NCBI RefSeq assembly: GCF_016195855.1
Contig: NZ_JACPYU010000008.1
Location: forward strand, 102,735-166,734
Length of the DNA stretch: 64,000 nt
DNA from: Aquabacterium sp.
Lineage (GTDB): Bacteria; Pseudomonadota; Gammaproteobacteria; Burkholderiales; Burkholderiaceae_C
Direction of reading: 5' to 3'
Part shown: positions 18,415 to 27,159 of the stretch, one piece after another
Layout of the letters: the number at the start of each line of letters is the position of its first letter
Position numbering within the stretch: position 1 is the stretch's first letter
The notes under the pieces: generated by a model
Database searches by the model: none
What the model saw: only the letters and a program-made list of their open reading frames with translations
What the model was told of the DNA's origin: nothing
Translations under genes and position numbers: made by a program

Positions 18415-19344
18415 TCAACCGGCTTGCGGGTTCAGGGCCGGGTGCGCCCGCAACTGCTGCGCGGCAAAGTCCACAAAGGCCAGCACCTTGGCTGCCGCGC
18501 TGCGCCCCTCCGAGTACACGAGGTACACGGGGATCGGGGTGGGCTCATAGGCTTGCAGCACGATGCGCAAGTGCCCGGCCGCCACCTCGTCCCTGACCTG
18601 GTAGGACAGCACGCGTGCCAGGCCATGGCCGGCCTTGGCCGCCATGATCCCGACCTCGACACCATTGAGCGTCAACTGGATGCGGGGCTGCGGGCCTTGC
18701 ACCAGCTTGTCACCCTGGCCGGGTTGCGCCGCCAATAGCCAGGGGCTGGCCGGCCCTCCGGTGGTCGACGAACCCAAGGCCTCGTGCTCGGCCAGATCGG
18801 CCGGGCTCATGGGCTCGCCGCGGCGCGCCAGGTAATCGGGCGAGGCCACGATCACGCGGCGCACGGCGCCCACCCGCACCGCCGTCAGTGAGGAATCGGG
18901 CAGGTGCGCGATGCGCAAGGCCACGTCCACGCCTTCTTCCATCAGGTTGACCACGCGGTCCACGAAGAAGGCGCGGGCCGTGACCTGGGGGTGCGCCTGC
19001 AGAAACGACATCAGCAGCGGGGCGATGTGGATGCGGCCAAACAGCACCGGTGCGGTCACGATCAGGTGGCCCTTGGGCACGACATGCGCGCCGCCGGCCA
19101 GCGCATCGGCTTCGTCCATCTCGGCCAGGATGCGCTTGCAATCGAGCAGGTAGCGTTGGCCCGTCTCGGTCACGCGGACCTGGCGCGTCGTCCGGTGCAG
19201 CAGCCTGGCGCCAAGGTGCGCCTCCAGCGCGGCCACGGCCCGCGTCACCATCGGGCCCGAGAGCCGCAACTGGCGGGCAGCGGCAGCAAAGCCTTGCGAC
19301 TCGGCCACGGCCACGAAGATGCGCATCGATTCAAAACGGTCCAT
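18415..19344 (-). CDS. LysR-family transcriptional regulator
   Basis: 309-residue LysR regulator of the CrgA/DsdC-like group. The N-terminal winged helix (MDRFESMRIFVAVAESQGFAAAARQL...VTRAVAALEAHLG) is followed by a substrate-binding-like effector domain. It is divergent from a glutathione S-transferase gene, which it probably regulates. Two inverted repeats lie in the shared 109-bp gap. Confidence 0.92.
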   Translation of the reverse strand: MDRFESMRIFVAVAESQGFAAAARQLRLSGPMVTRAVAALEAHLGARLLHRTTRQVRVTETGQRYLLDCKRILAEMDEADALAGGAHVVPKGHLIVTAPVLFGRIHIAPLLMSFLQAHPQVTARAFFVDRVVNLMEEGVDVALRIAHLPDSSLTAVRVGAVRRVIVASPDYLARRGEPMSPADLAEHEALGSSTTGGPASPWLLAAQPGQGDKLVQGPQPRIQLTLNGVEVGIMAAKAGHGLARVLSYQVRDEVAAGHLRIVLQAYEPTPIPVYLVYSEGRSAAAKVLAFVDFAAQQLRAHPALNPQAG

Positions 19345-19353
19345 GCTGGATTA

Positions 19354-19368
19354 TTGCAATGGGTGCAA
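19354..19368. promoter_or_regulatory. LysR-type T-N11-A box candidate
   Basis: TTGCA-ATGGG-TGCAA is a 15-bp dyad of T-N11-A form placed 10 bases upstream of the lysR start, where autoregulatory LysR sites usually lie. Confidence 0.45.
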
Positions 19369-19389
19369 CAAGCATTTGCCTGAAATGGC

Positions 19390-19416
19390 TATTCACACCA
19401 GATTCAAGTGTGAATA
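19390..19416. promoter_or_regulatory. 27-bp inverted repeat before the GST gene
   Basis: TATTCACAC, nine bases, GTGTGAATA: two perfect 9-bp arms. It lies in the lysR/GST divergent gap, 38 bases before the GST start, and could be an operator that overlaps the promoter. Confidence 0.5.
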
Positions 19417-19453
19417 AGGTAGCGACACGTTGACTTCAAACCTCCAGGACCCC

Positions 19454-20107
19454 ATGAACGCCCAGACCACACCCAACTCCGCCGCCCCCGCCCAGCCCAT
19501 CAAGCTCCACCACTTTGCGCTGTCTGGCCATTCGCACCGGGTGCAGTTGTTCCTCTCGCTCCTGAACCTGCCCACCGAGATCATCCTGGTCGACCTGCGG
19601 CGCGGCGAGCACAAGACCCCGGTCTTCCTTGCCATGAACCGCTTCGGTCAGGTCCCCGTGATCCAGGATGGCGACGTCACCCTGGCCGACAGCAACGCCA
19701 TCCTGGTCTACCTGGCGCGCCGCTATGACACCAGCGGCCAATGGCTGCCCCGTGACCCGGTGGGCGAGGCCGAGGTGCAGCGCTGGTTGACCGCCGCAGC
19801 CGGTCTGTTGGCCTTTGGTGCGGCGCATGTGCGGGCGGGCGTGCTGTTCAAGCGCCCTATCGAGGCGCGCGCCTACACCCTGGCCGAGGACCTGTTCAAG
19901 GTGATGGAGGCGCAACTGGCCTCGCAGCGCTTCCTGGCTTCGACAGCGGCCCCCACCATCGCCGACGTGGCGCTTTACACCTACACGGCCCATGCACCGG
20001 AAGGCGGCATCGTGCTCACGCCCTACCCGCATGTGCAACGCTGGCTGGCCGACATCGAAGCCTTGCCGGGCTTTGTGGGCATGATCAAGTCGCCGGTGGC
20101 GGTATGA
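19454..20107 (+). CDS. Glutathione S-transferase family protein
   Basis: 217-residue GST. The thioredoxin-like N-terminal domain includes the SGHSHRVQLFLSLLNLP region and the cis-proline/GSH-binding GQVPVIQDGDVTLADSNAI; the helical C-terminal domain follows. It conjugates or reduces electrophiles with glutathione. The ATG at 19454 has AGGA just upstream; a TTG start at 19430 is less likely. Its stop overlaps the next gene (ATGA), and it is divergent from lysR, giving a likely lysR-controlled two-gene operon. Confidence 0.9.
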   Translation: MNAQTTPNSAAPAQPIKLHHFALSGHSHRVQLFLSLLNLPTEIILVDLRRGEHKTPVFLAMNRFGQVPVIQDGDVTLADSNAILVYLARRYDTSGQWLPRDPVGEAEVQRWLTAAAGLLAFGAAHVRAGVLFKRPIEARAYTLAEDLFKVMEAQLASQRFLASTAAPTIADVALYTYTAHAPEGGIVLTPYPHVQRWLADIEALPGFVGMIKSPVAV

Positions 20108-21093
20108 GCGAGCCCCAAGATTCCCCGCGGGCCCAGGATGCCACCGCGCCCTTTCACGCGGGCGAGTTGCGCTTGCAGGACATCACCGGGGTGCGCGAGC
20201 GCATGGCGCAGGTGGGCCGCAACTTCATCCGCGACCACATGCCCGACCAGCACCGGGCCTTCTTTGCGCAACTGCCCTTTGTGATCGCCGCCGGGCTGGA
20301 CGCGCTAGGCCAGCCCTGGGCCACCATCCTGGCGGGTGAGCCCGGCTTCATGCACACACCCGATGCGCAGCATCTGCAGATCCGCCAGGTGAGCCGGCCG
20401 GCTGACCCGCTGGCCGCCTTGTGGCAGCCTGGTGCGCCCATTGGCCTGTTGGGCATCGAGCCGCACACCAGGCGGCGCAACCGCATGAACGGCCGGCTTG
20501 ATGCGGCCGATGCGCAAGGCATGCTGGTCGCGGTGCGGCAGAGTTTTGGCAACTGCCCCAAGTACATCCACCCGCGCCGGGTGGTGTGGCAGGCGGGTGA
20601 GGGCGGCGGCCCTGCCTGCCATGTGAGCGCGGAGGGCGCGGTGCTGTCCGAGCGTGCACGCGCCATGGTGGCGCAGGCGGACACCTTGTTCATCGCCTCG
20701 GCCTCACCCGACGCGGGCCAGCCATCGCCCGCACGCAGTGGCGGTGTGGACGTGTCTCATCGCGGCGGGCCGGTGGGCTTTGCCAGGCTGGATCAGGTAC
20801 CTGGCGGCGAGCACGGTGCGCACACCACCCTCACCATCCCGGACTACGTGGGCAACTTCATGTTCAACACGCTGGGCAACATCCTGCTGCAACCCCGGCT
20901 CGGGCTGCTGTTCGTGGACTTTCAAAGCGGTGCCACCTTGCACCTGGCAGGCCACGCCGAGGTGCTGCTGGACAGCCCCGAGCTCGCCCGCTTCGAGGGG
21001 GCGCAACGCCTGCTCAAGGTGCGTGTGACACAAGGCTGGCTCATCGAAGGCGCCTTGCCGCAACTGGCCGTGCTGCCGGGCGAACCAGCCTAA
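20104..21093 (+). CDS. Pyridoxamine 5'-phosphate oxidase-like FMN-binding protein
   Basis: 329-residue protein of the PNPOx-like split-barrel superfamily. The region FIASASPDAGQPSPARSGG, followed by GNFMFNTLGNILLQPRLGLLFVDFQSG and LAGHAEVL, is the typical FMN-binding barrel of this group. Members are flavin oxidoreductases of varied or unknown substrate. It is coupled to the upstream GST gene by a four-base overlap. Its stop overlaps the convergent arfB stop. Confidence 0.82.
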   Translation: MSEPQDSPRAQDATAPFHAGELRLQDITGVRERMAQVGRNFIRDHMPDQHRAFFAQLPFVIAAGLDALGQPWATILAGEPGFMHTPDAQHLQIRQVSRPADPLAALWQPGAPIGLLGIEPHTRRRNRMNGRLDAADAQGMLVAVRQSFGNCPKYIHPRRVVWQAGEGGGPACHVSAEGAVLSERARAMVAQADTLFIASASPDAGQPSPARSGGVDVSHRGGPVGFARLDQVPGGEHGAHTTLTIPDYVGNFMFNTLGNILLQPRLGLLFVDFQSGATLHLAGHAEVLLDSPELARFEGAQRLLKVRVTQGWLIEGALPQLAVLPGEPA

Positions 21094-21503
21094 TCGTGCC
21101 CCGACACCCGCCCGCGCAAACGCTTCACATCGCCCTTGGCGGACTTGCCTTCCAGGCGCTTGCGTTGTGAACTGCGCGTGGGCCGCGTGGCCTTGCGCGC
21201 TTTGGGCAGCACCGCCACGCTGTCCACCAACACCTGCAGGCGCGCGATGGCCTCGGCCTTGTTCTGCTCCAGGCTGCGGCTGCCCTGCGCCTTGATCACC
21301 ACCACGCCCTCGGCGGTGATGCGCTGGTCGCTCAAGGCCAGCAGGCGCTCCTTGATGACATCGGGCAGTGACGAGGCGGGGATGTCGAAACGCAGGTGCA
21401 CCGCGTTGGACACCTTGTTGACGTTCTGCCCGCCCGCGCCCTGGGCCCGGATGGCGCTGAAGTCCATCTCGTCTTCACGCAGGGGGATGAGTGCCTCAGC
21501 CAT
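21090..21503 (-). CDS. arfB: Alternative ribosome-rescue peptidyl-tRNA hydrolase ArfB
   Basis: 137-residue release-factor-like hydrolase. The catalytic GAGGQNVNKVSNAVHLRF motif sits at residues 22-39. The long basic C-terminal tail (Lys/Arg-rich from about residue 100) is the part that enters the empty mRNA channel of stalled ribosomes. Length matches E. coli YaeJ/ArfB. Eighteen bases separate it from the lrp-like gene upstream. Confidence 0.94.
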   Translation of the reverse strand: MAEALIPLREDEMDFSAIRAQGAGGQNVNKVSNAVHLRFDIPASSLPDVIKERLLALSDQRITAEGVVVIKAQGSRSLEQNKAEAIARLQVLVDSVAVLPKARKATRPTRSSQRKRLEGKSAKGDVKRLRGRVSGHD

Positions 21504-21521
21504 GTCGTGCCTCGCCTGGCC

Positions 21522-22004
21522 TCACTCAGGCCGGTCCAGCTTGGTGGACAGCATGATGGTGGAGAAGGTGTCGATCACGCCCTGCACATTGCGGATGCGG
21601 TCGATCACGGTGTCCAGCTCTTGCGTGGAGTCGGTCAGCAGCATGGCGCACAGGTCATAACGCCCGCTGACCGAGTACAGCTTGGTGATCTCGTGGCGCT
21701 TGGCCAGCTCCCGCATCACCGTCGATTCATGCCGTGATTCGATCGAGATCAGCACCATGGCGCGGATCACATGGGGCCCGCGCGTGCTGCTCACGCTCAC
21801 CGTGTAGCCGGTGATCACGCCCGCATCCTCCAGGGCCTTGAGCCGCAGCTGTGCCGTGCTGCGCGCACAACCCAGTGCCTTGGCGATGTTGACCAGGGGC
21901 AGGCGCGCATTGACCTTGAGCAGCTCGATGAGCTGGTGGTCCATGGCGTCCAGATTGGGCTTGAGGACGGGCTGCGCGGCAGGCTGGGATGATGCTTTCG
22001 GCAT
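21522..22004 (-). CDS. Lrp/AsnC-family regulator, likely of the lysine cluster
   Basis: 160-residue Lrp/AsnC regulator. It has an N-terminal HTH (LDAMDHQLIELLKVNARLPLVNIAKALG...STAQLRLKALEDAGVITGY) and a C-terminal RAM domain with GRYDLCAML. The N-terminus is about 18 residues longer than usual. Divergent placement from kamA across a 138-bp gap that contains a 9+9 bp inverted repeat suggests it responds to lysine or a pathway amino acid. Confidence 0.9.
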   Translation of the reverse strand: MPKASSQPAAQPVLKPNLDAMDHQLIELLKVNARLPLVNIAKALGCARSTAQLRLKALEDAGVITGYTVSVSSTRGPHVIRAMVLISIESRHESTVMRELAKRHEITKLYSVSGRYDLCAMLLTDSTQELDTVIDRIRNVQGVIDTFSTIMLSTKLDRPE

Positions 22005-22026
22005 ATCGCCATTATCGCGATCAATC

Positions 22027-22055
22027 TGACTGATTGGAAGTGAATAAATCAGTCA
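22027..22055. promoter_or_regulatory. Operator-like inverted repeat in the lrp-kamA gap
   Basis: TGACTGATT, eleven bases, AATCAGTCA: perfect 9-bp arms whose centres are 20 bp apart (two helical turns). It lies 23 bases from the lrp start and 88 bases from the kamA start, and is well placed to control both divergent promoters. Confidence 0.65.
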
Positions 22056-22142
22056 CTTTGCGCGTTTTCATCGGCGTGGTGGCTGCCGATACTGAAGGTG
22101 TGGACGGCGGTTGGCCCGCCCTCCCGATGCAGGAGAGCCGCC

Positions 22143-23354
22143 ATGCCCATCACCATCGAAGCCCCTGTGACCCTGGTGTCCAAGCCTTGTTCAACCACCC
22201 CGAAAAAGCTGCTGAGCTGGGACGAGTTGCAAGCCTACGACCCCGAAAGCGAACCCTGGCAAAAGCAGTTTGCGCGCCGCTACACCCACCACCGCGAGCT
22301 GATGGGCGTGCTCCACAAGGTGGAGGACGTCGACGACACGGTCTACGCCAAGTTCGCCATCGCCGTCACCCCGTACATGGCCCAACTGATGGACCGTGAC
22401 GACCCGAACTGCCCCATCCGCCTGCAGTACCTGCCGTCCTTCCACGAACAGACCCGTCCCGGTTTCGCCACCATGCTCGACGAGCTGGGCGAAGAGCGCG
22501 ACACCATCCCTGGGACCAGCGTGGTGCACCGCTACCCGCGCCGCGTGCTCTTTCTGGTCAGCAACACCTGCGCGACGCTGTGCCGCTTCTGCACGCGCAA
22601 GCGCATGGTGTCGCAGCCCACGGGCTCGGTCCACAAGGACGAGATCGAGGCCTCCATCGACTACATCGCCAGCAACAAGCACATCGAGGATGTGCTGCTG
22701 TCCGGCGGCGACCCGCTGACCTTCACCGACGAGCGGCTCGACGAGATCCTGGGCGCCATCCGCACGCGTGCGCCGCATGTGCGCTTCCTGCGCATCGGCT
22801 CGCGCATGGTGGTGCAACTGCCCACGCGCATCACGCCCGAGCTGTGCGCCGTGCTGGAGAAGCACCGCGTGCAGATGCTCAACATCCACATCAACCACCA
22901 CAAGGAGATCACGCCCCTGCTGCGCCAGCGCGTCAAGATGATCCAGAAGGCCGGGATCATGATGGGCCTGCAGAGCGTGTGCCTCAAGGGCGTGAACGAC
23001 AGCGTGGAGGTCATGCGCGAGCTGTTCATGCAGGCCGTCGAGATGGGCGTGCGCCCCTACTACGTGTACTCGACCGACATGGTCGAAGGCGCGCACCACT
23101 TCGTCGTGCCGCACCGCCGCATGCTGGAGCTGTACGAAGGCCTGCGTGGCTGGATCAGCGGGCCGGCCGTGCCCACCTTCATCGTCGATGGCCTGGGTGG
23201 GCTGGGCAAGCTGCCCATCATCCCCAGCTATGTGCGTGAAGAAGCCTTGCCTGATGGCAGCGGCACCACCATCAAATGCCGCAACTACGCCGGCAAGACC
23301 GTGGAGATGCCAGGCCTGGGCCAGAACTTCAGCCTGCCATCGCAAAGCAACTGA
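22143..23354 (+). CDS. kamA: Lysine 2,3-aminomutase
   Basis: 403-residue radical-SAM, PLP-dependent mutase making L-beta-lysine from L-lysine. The [4Fe-4S]/SAM motif C-x3-C-x2-C is in NTCATLCRFCTRKR, followed by LLSGGDPL. The full catabolic length and the downstream pathway genes separate it from the shorter EpmB modification enzymes. The ATG at 22143 follows GCAGGAG at good spacing. It is the first gene of the lysine degradation operon. Confidence 0.95.
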   Translation: MPITIEAPVTLVSKPCSTTPKKLLSWDELQAYDPESEPWQKQFARRYTHHRELMGVLHKVEDVDDTVYAKFAIAVTPYMAQLMDRDDPNCPIRLQYLPSFHEQTRPGFATMLDELGEERDTIPGTSVVHRYPRRVLFLVSNTCATLCRFCTRKRMVSQPTGSVHKDEIEASIDYIASNKHIEDVLLSGGDPLTFTDERLDEILGAIRTRAPHVRFLRIGSRMVVQLPTRITPELCAVLEKHRVQMLNIHINHHKEITPLLRQRVKMIQKAGIMMGLQSVCLKGVNDSVEVMRELFMQAVEMGVRPYYVYSTDMVEGAHHFVVPHRRMLELYEGLRGWISGPAVPTFIVDGLGGLGKLPIIPSYVREEALPDGSGTTIKCRNYAGKTVEMPGLGQNFSLPSQSN

Positions 23355-23369
23355 GGGGAGGGCCACGCC

Positions 23370-24464
23370 ATGTCTGCTCATCTGCGCCATGCCGACCTGG
23401 CCGTGCCCCATGCGCCGGGGCATCCAGGCCAGCACGGTTGCCCCTATGGCACCCACCGCGTCATCCAGCCCCAGGGCGTGCTGCCCCAGCCCGCCTGGCG
23501 CATCGACAACACCATGTCGATCTACGACAACGAGATCCTCATTGACGTGGATGCGCTCAATGTGGACGCGGCCAGCTTCACGCAGATCAAGCAGGCGGCC
23601 AAAGGCGATGTGGACCACATCGCCGCCACCATCCTGGACATCGTGGCCCAGCGTGGCAAGCTGCACAACCCGGTGACCGGCTCGGGCGGCATGCTCATCG
23701 GGCGCGTGGCGGCTCTTGGCCCGGCCTTGGCCGGCAAGACCGATCTGGCCGTGGGCGACAAGGTGGCGACCATGGTGTCCTTGTCCTTGACGCCGCTGCG
23801 CATCGACCAGATCCACCGCATCCACCAGGACAAGGACCAGGTCGACATCACCGGCCAGGCCGTCCTGTTTGAAAGCGGCTTGTACGCCCGGCTGCCCGAT
23901 GACATCCCCGAGAAGGTGGCCTTGGCCATCCTGGACGTGGCGGGTGCCCCGGCGCAGACCGCGCGCCTGGTGCAGCCTGGTGACACCGTGGTCGTGGTGG
24001 GCGGCGGCGGCAAATCCGGCACCTTGTGTGTGTATGAAGCGAAGAAGCGCGCGGGCCCCACGGGTTGCGTGATCGGCGTGTCGCCCTTCGAGAAGGACTG
24101 CCAGCGCCTGCGCGAACTGGGTTGGGCCGACCATGCCTTGCAGGTGGATGCGACCAATGCGGTGGCCATGATGCAGGCGGTGGCCGAGGTCACACAGGGC
24201 CGCCTGGCCGATGTGGTGATCAACTGCGTGAACCTGCCCCACACCGAGATGGGCAGCATCCTGGCCACGAAGGACCGGGGCCGCATCTACTTCTTCTCCA
24301 TGGCCACCAGCTTCACGGCCGCCTCGCTGGGGGCCGAAGGCGTGGGCAAGGATGTGGACATGCTGATGGGCAATGGCTATGCCAGAGGCAATGCCGAGTA
24401 CGCCCTGTCGCTGCTGCGTGAGTCAGCCGCGCTGCGGCACTTGTTCGACACCCTGTACGTGTGA
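23370..24464 (+). CDS. kdd: L-erythro-3,5-diaminohexanoate dehydrogenase
   Basis: 364-residue NAD(P)-dependent enzyme oxidising 3,5-diaminohexanoate to 5-amino-3-oxohexanoate. The family's characteristic stretches are present: GTHRVIQPQGVLPQPAWRID, HNPVTGSGGM, LDVAGAPAQTARLV and the nucleotide-binding VVVVGGGGKSGTL. It lies between kamA and the kamB-like gene; the GTG of the latter overlaps the kdd stop, showing tight coupling. Confidence 0.95.
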   Translation: MSAHLRHADLAVPHAPGHPGQHGCPYGTHRVIQPQGVLPQPAWRIDNTMSIYDNEILIDVDALNVDAASFTQIKQAAKGDVDHIAATILDIVAQRGKLHNPVTGSGGMLIGRVAALGPALAGKTDLAVGDKVATMVSLSLTPLRIDQIHRIHQDKDQVDITGQAVLFESGLYARLPDDIPEKVALAILDVAGAPAQTARLVQPGDTVVVVGGGGKSGTLCVYEAKKRAGPTGCVIGVSPFEKDCQRLRELGWADHALQVDATNAVAMMQAVAEVTQGRLADVVINCVNLPHTEMGSILATKDRGRIYFFSMATSFTAASLGAEGVGKDVDMLMGNGYARGNAEYALSLLRESAALRHLFDTLYV

Positions 24465-25582
24465 GCGGCGAGGCCCCCATGCTCACCCACGCCAGCACAT
24501 TGCACCGCACACCTGCACGGGGCGCCTGCCCTTTGTGGCAAGGCCTGCGTGCGCGCAGCCTGCAGACCGTGGCCGTGATGGGCATGAGCAAGAACACCGG
24601 CAAGACCGTGTGCCTCAACCACCTGCTGCAGCAGGCGCAGCAGTACAACCTTGCCGTGGGGCTCACCTCCATTGGCCGCGATGGCGAAGAGCGCGATGAG
24701 GTGTTTGCCATCCCCAAGCCGCCAGTCAGTGTCACGCCAGCTTGCCTGGTTGCCACCGCGCGAGATACGTTGGTGCGCGCCAAGGTGCGCACCAGATTGA
24801 TCGGCTCTACCGGTATCGACAGCCCCATGGGCGAGATCCTGATCGTCAAGGCGCTGGAGGCCGGTGCCATGGAAGTGGCCGGCCCTTCGCGCAGCCAGGA
24901 CCAGCACACCGTGATCACGCTGCTCAAGCAATGCGGAGCCGAGCTGGTGCTGCTTGATGGCGCACTGGGCCGCAGCCAGCATGCCTCCCCCGCCATCGCG
25001 GACGGCGTGATCCTGGCCACCGGCGCAGCCCTGGGTGGCGGCATGGGCGACGTGCTGCGCAAGACGCGCGACCGCCTGGCCATCCTGGGCATCGCGCCGG
25101 CTCCTGCTGATATGGTGCAGCGGGTTCAAGCCACCTTTGTGCAAGGCGGCGTGGGCGTGTGGGACGGGCAAGGGCGCAGCCTGTTCAACGAGCCCATTGC
25201 CAGCCTCAATGCAGGCCCGGTTTTGCTCGCCTTGCGGGCCCAGATCAAGGGCGAGGGCGGCATCGCCATGCTCGCCGTCTCCGGCGCTGTGGGCCAGATG
25301 CTGTGGCGTGCCGTGTCGACCCTGCTGGACCACCACCCCGGCCTGACCTTGGTCGTGGCCGATGGCACCAAGCTCTTCATCGATGCGGCCGATGTGGCCG
25401 CGTTCGAGCGCCGCGGAGGCCGGCTGCTGGCCATGCGGGGCATCCGCCTGCTGGGCGTCACCCTCAATCCGTTCTCGCCCTATGGCGGCAGTTTTGACGC
25501 GCGGGCCTTCGTGCATGAAGCCCGCACGACCTTGCACGAGCACCTCGTCACCGATGTGCTGTTGTTTCAGGAGGGATCATGA
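24461..25582 (+). CDS. kamB: P-loop protein, probable lysine 5,6-aminomutase reactivase KamB
   Basis: 373-residue protein with a Walker A-like motif GMSKNTGKT at residues 41-49 and a GRDGEERDE segment shortly after. In clostridial and fusobacterial lysine clusters a P-loop protein (KamB) sits just before kamD with a MutS-like partner (KamC), and the pair is regarded as reactivating the B12 mutase. Here it occupies the same slot, with the GTG overlapping the kdd stop and its own stop overlapping kamD (ATGA). No KamC-like gene is visible. An ATG at 24479 is an alternative start. Confidence 0.65.
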   Translation: MSGEAPMLTHASTLHRTPARGACPLWQGLRARSLQTVAVMGMSKNTGKTVCLNHLLQQAQQYNLAVGLTSIGRDGEERDEVFAIPKPPVSVTPACLVATARDTLVRAKVRTRLIGSTGIDSPMGEILIVKALEAGAMEVAGPSRSQDQHTVITLLKQCGAELVLLDGALGRSQHASPAIADGVILATGAALGGGMGDVLRKTRDRLAILGIAPAPADMVQRVQATFVQGGVGVWDGQGRSLFNEPIASLNAGPVLLALRAQIKGEGGIAMLAVSGAVGQMLWRAVSTLLDHHPGLTLVVADGTKLFIDAADVAAFERRGGRLLAMRGIRLLGVTLNPFSPYGGSFDARAFVHEARTTLHEHLVTDVLLFQEGS

Positions 25583-27159
25583 GTCACCTCACGCTGGACC
25601 AGGCCCAGATCGACCGTGCGCGCGACATGGCACGCCGCATCGCCCATCAGGTCTACGACGACATGCAGCGCTTCACCACCACCTCGGTGGAGCGCGCCAC
25701 CCTGCGTCTCATGGGCGTGGATGGTGTCGATGAGAACCAGGTGCCCTTGCCCAACCGCCTGGTGAGCCACCTGCAAGCGCAAGGCCTGCTGCAACAGGGC
25801 GCGGCCTTGCCCGTGGCCGCCGCCATGGCCGAACACGGCCTGGGCATCCAGCAAGTGGCCCAGGCCGTGGCCAACGGCCAGCTCAGTCTGCAAGGCCCGC
25901 AGGGCAAGGCCAGCGAGGCCACCGCACGCCGCGCCGCCGATGAACTGGCCGCACGCACCTGCAAGCGCATCGCTGCCAACCGCGCCACGCGTGATGCCGC
26001 CATTGCACAGTGCGGCGAGGCCCGCACGCCCTGGCTCTACCTCATCGTGGCCACCGGCAACATCCACGAGGACATCGTGCAGGCCCGCGCCGCGGCCGAG
26101 CAGGGCGCTGACGTCATCGCCGTGATCCGCTCTACCGGCCAGAGCCTGCTGGACTATGTGCCTTATGGCGCCACCACCGAGGGCTTTGGCGGCACCTATG
26201 CCACGCAAGAGAACTTCAGGCTCATGCGCGCAGCGCTGGATGAAGTCGGGCAAAAAATAGGTCGCTACATCCGCCTGACCAACTACTGCTCGGGCCTGTG
26301 CATGCCCGAGATCGCCGCCATGGGCGCCATGGAGCGGCTGGACATGATGCTCAACGACTCGATGTACGGGATCATCTTCCGCGACATCAACATGCAGCGC
26401 ACCTTTGTCGACCAGTTCTTCTCGCGCATGGTCAACGCCCACGCCGGCATCATCATCAACACGGGCGAAGACAACTACCTCACCACCGCCGATGCCTGTG
26501 AAGCCGCCCACACCGTGCTGGCCTCGCAGTTGATCAATGAGCAATTCGCCTACCTCTCAGGCCTCCAGCCCGATCAGATGGGCCTGGGCCATGCCTTCGA
26601 GATCAACCCCGAGCTGGAAAACGGCTTCCTGTGGGAGCTGGCCCATGCCCAGCTGGTGCGCCAGGTCTTCCCCGAGGCCTGCCTGAAGTACATGCCGCCC
26701 ACCAAGCACATGACCGGCAACATCTTCAAAGGCCACATCCAGGATGCGCTGTTCAATGTGGTGAGCGTGCTCACGCAGCAGAACATCCACCTGCTGGGCA
26801 TGATGACCGAGGCCATCCACACGCCGCTGATGCAGGACCGCTTCCTGGCCATCCAGAACGCGCGCTACGTGTTTGGCAACCTGCGTGATCTGCACGATGA
26901 AATCCAGTTCACCCCTGGCGGCCAGATCGAGCGCCGCGCCCAGCAGGTGCTGGCTGAAACCGTGTCCCTGCTCGGCCAGATCGAGCAAAGCGGCCTGCCC
27001 GCCGCCATCGCCAAAGGCACCTTCGCCGACATCTCGCGCACGCTCACCGGCGGCAAGGGCCTGGATGGCGTGATCCCCAAGGCGGGCAACTACCACAACC
27101 CCTTCCCGGCGCAGATGCTGCCGGAATCCGCACAGGCGAAGCAGGAGCACACATCATGA
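25579..27159 (+). CDS. kamD: D-lysine/L-beta-lysine 5,6-aminomutase alpha subunit
   Basis: 526-residue large subunit of the adenosylcobalamin- and PLP-dependent 5,6-aminomutase, which moves the terminal amino group of beta-lysine to C5. The TIM-barrel regions YLIVATGNIHEDIVQARAAA, STGQSLLDYVPYGATTEG and NYCSGLCMPEIAAMGAMERL match the family, and the length is normal. It is flanked by four-base overlaps with the kamB-like gene upstream and kamE downstream. Confidence 0.95.
   Translation: MSHLTLDQAQIDRARDMARRIAHQVYDDMQRFTTTSVERATLRLMGVDGVDENQVPLPNRLVSHLQAQGLLQQGAALPVAAAMAEHGLGIQQVAQAVANGQLSLQGPQGKASEATARRAADELAARTCKRIAANRATRDAAIAQCGEARTPWLYLIVATGNIHEDIVQARAAAEQGADVIAVIRSTGQSLLDYVPYGATTEGFGGTYATQENFRLMRAALDEVGQKIGRYIRLTNYCSGLCMPEIAAMGAMERLDMMLNDSMYGIIFRDINMQRTFVDQFFSRMVNAHAGIIINTGEDNYLTTADACEAAHTVLASQLINEQFAYLSGLQPDQMGLGHAFEINPELENGFLWELAHAQLVRQVFPEACLKYMPPTKHMTGNIFKGHIQDALFNVVSVLTQQNIHLLGMMTEAIHTPLMQDRFLAIQNARYVFGNLRDLHDEIQFTPGGQIERRAQQVLAETVSLLGQIEQSGLPAAIAKGTFADISRTLTGGKGLDGVIPKAGNYHNPFPAQMLPESAQAKQEHTS

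Noticed and set aside
22191..24242. 683-codon open frame antisense to kamA and kdd
   Set aside because: Low-complexity His/Val/Gln-rich translation with no family; both sense genes are firmly identified.
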